Shown here piece after piece: positions 4,721 through 7,442 of a DNA stretch of 7,442 nt. The translations under genes were made by a program, and so were the position numbers. The DNA comes from Rikenellaceae bacterium (GTDB taxonomy: Bacteria; Bacteroidota; Bacteroidia; Bacteroidales; UBA932), in the NCBI GenBank assembly GCA_900769145.1, contig CAAGFN010000109.1:1-7442 (forward strand), written 5' to 3'. Each line of letters begins with the position of its first letter. Within the stretch, counting starts at the first letter, position 1. The notes under the pieces were generated by a model. That model was not told the DNA's origin and ran no database searches. It saw nothing but the letters and a program-made list of their open reading frames with translations.

Positions 4721-7114
4721 ATGTACAAGTCATTGTCACTCATTGCAGCGGCATTGGTTATCCCTGCGGCAGCAGGCGCACAGACCGACACTACAGCAAG
4801 CATTGTACTTGACGGATCCAGCATTTCCGCAAGCATTGCGAACGCCGCAACCTCCTCACTCCGCCTTACGGACATCAATCAGGAAAAACTCAGGGAAAAC
4901 GCACCCGGGCGAACATTCCCGGAAATGATCCGCAACATCCCGGGAGTCTATTCCACCGCGGAAACCGGCAGCTTCGGCGATGCCAAAATCAACATCCGCG
5001 GCTTCAAGCAGGAAAACATTTCCGTACTGCTCAACGGAATTCCGATTTCCGGACTGACCTCGGGAAGCATGTATTGGAACAACTGGATGGGCCTTTCGGA
5101 TGCCACCACGGCCATCCAGGTCCAGAAGGGAGTGGGAAATTCAATGCTCTCGGACAATTCGGTCGGCGGCACTGTCAACATCCTGACGACCCGTCCCTCG
5201 GAAAAACCGCAGGCCGAGGCCGGCTGGTACCACACAGGCTCAGGTACGAACAATGCCTTCATCAACATTGCGACCGGAGCACTTCCCGGAGGCTGGAATC
5301 TTTCCGTCATGGGCTCATACAACTGGGGAAGCACATTCGTGGACTGCAGCCGAATCAATTCCGGCTCCTACCTCGTAACCATTGACAAGGCATTCAGGCA
5401 CGGGCACAAGCTGAATTTCACAGCCCTGGGCTCCCCGGAGACCCACGAGCAACGTTCCGCCCGCCTCTCATACGCGGAGATGGAGAAATATGGAATTTCC
5501 TACAACAAGAGCTGGGGCTGGCAGACGGCGGAAGACGGAACCAGATTCCGGAGAACGACTGCACGGAACAACTATTTCAAGCCATATTTCACCCTCACGC
5601 ACAGTTATGACGGGGGCAATGCCAATGAAGGGGGCAACGGATGGAAGGCATTCAACACTTTCTACCTTGCGCTGGCGGAAGGCGGAGGGTATTACTCCGA
5701 AAGCACGGGACGCCGCATTTCGTCTTTTGTGATTCCCGAAGGCAATGACGGAGAGGGGCAGATTGACTGGGATGCCGTGATTGCCAACAATGCCGCAGTT
5801 TCGCCTGATGCCGACGGGAAACGTGCGGTTAACATTATGACCGATTATCTTGCAGGACATATCCAGGCCGGACTCAAGTCCAATATTGTCAAGGAGTTCG
5901 GAGACAGGGCGGACCTCGATGCGGGCCTGCATTGGCAGATATATGACACATGGGAGAAGGAGCGTATCACTGACCTTCTGGGTGCGGATTACTGGTTCGA
6001 GGATTACGGGCACAAGTCCCTTGCCGGGCTGAACGGCCGCAATCCCATCAAGGGCGTGGGAGACTACGTAAGAACATACAACGGCCGCAGGCAGAATTAT
6101 TTCACCGCTTATGCCCTTGCGCATTACAGGGCCGGAAGTGCCAGGCAACTGATATTCACTCTCGGTGCTTCCGTCAGTGCGACAACTCTGCGCCGCTGGG
6201 ACCTGTACAACTATTCCGCAGCGGAAAAATGGAGCGCAATGGCCTCACGCGCAGGCGGGAGCGTCAAGGGCGGAGTTCTCTACCGGCTCGGAAGGTATTC
6301 GAAATTCTATGCCAATGCCGCATTCTATTCGAGGGTTCCCTATGCCAATGTTTTCTTCTCCAACGGGAACAATGAGGTTTCACGCAACCTGAGCAATGAG
6401 AAGAACACTCTGGGAGAAATCGGATACCGCCTGGCCGGTGGCTCTTTCGGTGCTGAAATCACCGGATATGCAGCCCTGTGGAAGAACAAGACCTTACTGT
6501 CATCTCCTTACAGCAAAATCGAGGAGGACCCTGTCAAGTATATGGTCAAGGGCCTGGACGCATTGCATTACGGTTTCGAGGCGGATTTATGGTGGTCCTT
6601 CGAACGTTTCCTGAGGCTGGATGCATTCGCCTCGATCGGTGACTGGCGTTGGAAAAATGACGTACAGGCGACAATTTATGACCCTACAACCCTGCAGCCG
6701 ATGGGAAATGTCAATGTCTTTGCTGACGGCCTGCACGTGGGCGATGCACCCCAGACCCAACTAGGCGCCTCAATCCGCCTGAGCCTGAATCCCGGCCTTG
6801 ACCTCCACGCCGACTGGTCCTGGAATGACCGTTACTGGGCAGATTTCGACCCCGTCACCCGAACGGACCCTGACGACCGTGCAGATTCGTACAGGATTCC
6901 TTCATACCACCTCCTCAATGCCGGTGTAAGATGGACCGGAAACATCCGCAAATTGGGCATCGTCCTTTTCCTGAATGTCAACAACATCACGGACGCCCGC
7001 TACATAGAGCGCAGCAAAGACGGCTCCGCCCACGACCGGGACTCTTTCACGGGATACTGGGGGAATGGACGGAATGTCAATTTCGGAGTCAGGGTTAGAA
7101 TCGGCAATCAATAG
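4721..7114 (+). CDS. TonB-dependent outer-membrane receptor under FMN riboswitch control (putative flavin importer)
   Basis: Encodes 797 residues. Residues 1-20 are a signal peptide ending in AAAGA, with cleavage likely before Gln21. The plug domain spans about 48-160, with DINQEKLRENAPGRTF, MIRNIPGVYS, INIRGFKQENISVLLNGIPI, IQVQKGVGNSMLSDNSVGG and TVNILT, all standard TonB-receptor plug motifs. The remainder is a long beta-barrel with alternating aromatic strands, closing near NVNFGVRVRIGNQ. There is no N-terminal carboxypeptidase-like repeat domain and no SusD partner in view, so it resembles the FecA/BtuB-like vitamin and siderophore receptors rather than SusC. A TonB box cannot be fixed; TASIVLDG (25-32) is a candidate. 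Such receptors use TonB/ExbBD energy to import scarce ligands. The FMN riboswitch in its leader implies a flavin or flavin-related ligand; that is inference. The extreme C-terminus ends in Gln rather than the usual aromatic residue. No Shine-Dalgarno site is present. Confidence 0.93.
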   Translation: MYKSLSLIAAALVIPAAAGAQTDTTASIVLDGSSISASIANAATSSLRLTDINQEKLRENAPGRTFPEMIRNIPGVYSTAETGSFGDAKINIRGFKQENISVLLNGIPISGLTSGSMYWNNWMGLSDATTAIQVQKGVGNSMLSDNSVGGTVNILTTRPSEKPQAEAGWYHTGSGTNNAFINIATGALPGGWNLSVMGSYNWGSTFVDCSRINSGSYLVTIDKAFRHGHKLNFTALGSPETHEQRSARLSYAEMEKYGISYNKSWGWQTAEDGTRFRRTTARNNYFKPYFTLTHSYDGGNANEGGNGWKAFNTFYLALAEGGGYYSESTGRRISSFVIPEGNDGEGQIDWDAVIANNAAVSPDADGKRAVNIMTDYLAGHIQAGLKSNIVKEFGDRADLDAGLHWQIYDTWEKERITDLLGADYWFEDYGHKSLAGLNGRNPIKGVGDYVRTYNGRRQNYFTAYALAHYRAGSARQLIFTLGASVSATTLRRWDLYNYSAAEKWSAMASRAGGSVKGGVLYRLGRYSKFYANAAFYSRVPYANVFFSNGNNEVSRNLSNEKNTLGEIGYRLAGGSFGAEITGYAALWKNKTLLSSPYSKIEEDPVKYMVKGLDALHYGFEADLWWSFERFLRLDAFASIGDWRWKNDVQATIYDPTTLQPMGNVNVFADGLHVGDAPQTQLGASIRLSLNPGLDLHADWSWNDRYWADFDPVTRTDPDDRADSYRIPSYHLLNAGVRWTGNIRKLGIVLFLNVNNITDARYIERSKDGSAHDRDSFTGYWGNGRNVNFGVRVRIGNQ

Positions 7115-7135
7115 AAACTGCAACGGGCATCAACT

Positions 7136-7442
7136 GTGATGACAATTCAGTCACCACGCTTTATTTGTGTCCTATAGGCAATCCGAAAAGTCCGCACTCC
7201 AGAGGGCAATCGGTCTTCTGCGATACTCTGGCAGGGATAGAAGTAACCTAAGTGATACATTTCGGGCAGGCTCGCCCTGAGGAATCAGTCATGAAGCCAG
7301 TATCACCGCTGGCGCATTGATGAGAGGAGACGCATACCGTAAATCAAAAATGAAAAACAACAGACCCGCGTACAATGCCCTGTAGAGGGGTGCGTTGTTC
7401 ACTGACGCTCTCCAGAAGGCTTCAGTGAGCAAGACCCCCTGC
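7136..7442 (+). mobile_element. Structured non-coding region, possible 5' part of a group II intron
   Basis: No convincing gene is present in the 328 bases after the receptor, but many complementary segments occur: GTGATGAC/GTCACCAC (7136-7143, 7150-7157, one mismatch), CCAGAG/CTCTGG (7199-7204, 7226-7231) enclosing ATCG/CGAT, GTGATAC/GTATCAC (7252-7258, 7300-7306), GCATTG/CAATGC (7314-7319, 7373-7378), and an 11-bp stem 7395-7405/7422-7432 flanked by AGGGG/CCCCT (7386-7390, 7436-7440). Short stretches recall domain I of bacterial group II introns, as remembered rather than aligned: CCTATAGG then GAAAAGTCC (7171-7193), AGAAGTA, CTGAGGAA (7277-7284), ATGAAGCCAG, and CATTGATGAG followed by an A-rich run. 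A 5' splice site could be GTGATG at 7136, an imperfect GTGYG. Domains II-VI and any reverse transcriptase would lie past the right edge. Another large structured RNA is possible. Confidence 0.42.

Noticed and set aside
7115..7135. Intrinsic terminator immediately after the receptor gene
   Set aside because: No stem followed by a T-run is visible after the stop codon.
7171..7442. RNase P RNA or tmRNA in the right-hand non-coding region
   Set aside because: CCGAAAAGTCCGCACTCC only loosely resembles the RNase P GAGGAAAGTCCG core, and none of the other conserved RNase P or tmRNA segments follow.

Overview
The window looks like a chromosomal segment of a Bacteroidota bacterium, probably order Bacteroidales. 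The evidence is: three promoter candidates that fit the Bacteroidota -33/-7 consensus (TTTG, then TAnnTTTG) wholly or in part, little use of Shine-Dalgarno sites, a FucP/GluP-type sugar transporter paired with a ROK kinase, and a large TonB-dependent receptor typical of the phylum. The genus cannot be told from the sequence.

Layout. Positions 1-1531 (minus strand) hold a sugar-uptake pair: a 12-helix MFS sugar:H+ symporter, then the N-terminal part of a ROK-family sugar kinase cut by the left edge. A good Bacteroidota promoter lies just upstream of the transporter (1578-1609). Positions 1610-4364 (minus strand) hold a second two-gene unit, tsaD (tRNA t6A synthesis) followed 10 bp later by a COG2509-type FAD-dependent dehydrogenase. 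Positions 4374-4720 form the divergent intergenic region. Positions 4721-7114 (plus strand) encode a 797-residue TonB-dependent receptor. The last 328 bases have no convincing gene but are rich in complementary segments and may be the 5' part of a group II intron or another large structured RNA that runs off the right edge.

The most interesting part is 4467-7114. A Bacteroidota promoter fires directly into an FMN riboswitch (RFN element, 4507-4642), which leads into the receptor gene. This predicts that the receptor imports riboflavin, FMN or a flavin-related compound across the outer membrane and is shut off when FMN is plentiful. The leader also shows a readable switching mechanism. A 15-bp hairpin (4676-4719) ends one base before the AUG. 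Its 5' arm can instead pair with the 5' strand of riboswitch helix P1 (4507-4517 with 4671-4682). FMN-stabilised P1 would therefore free the hairpin to block translation. The nearby flavoprotein is a FAD consumer, but nothing shows that it is co-regulated.
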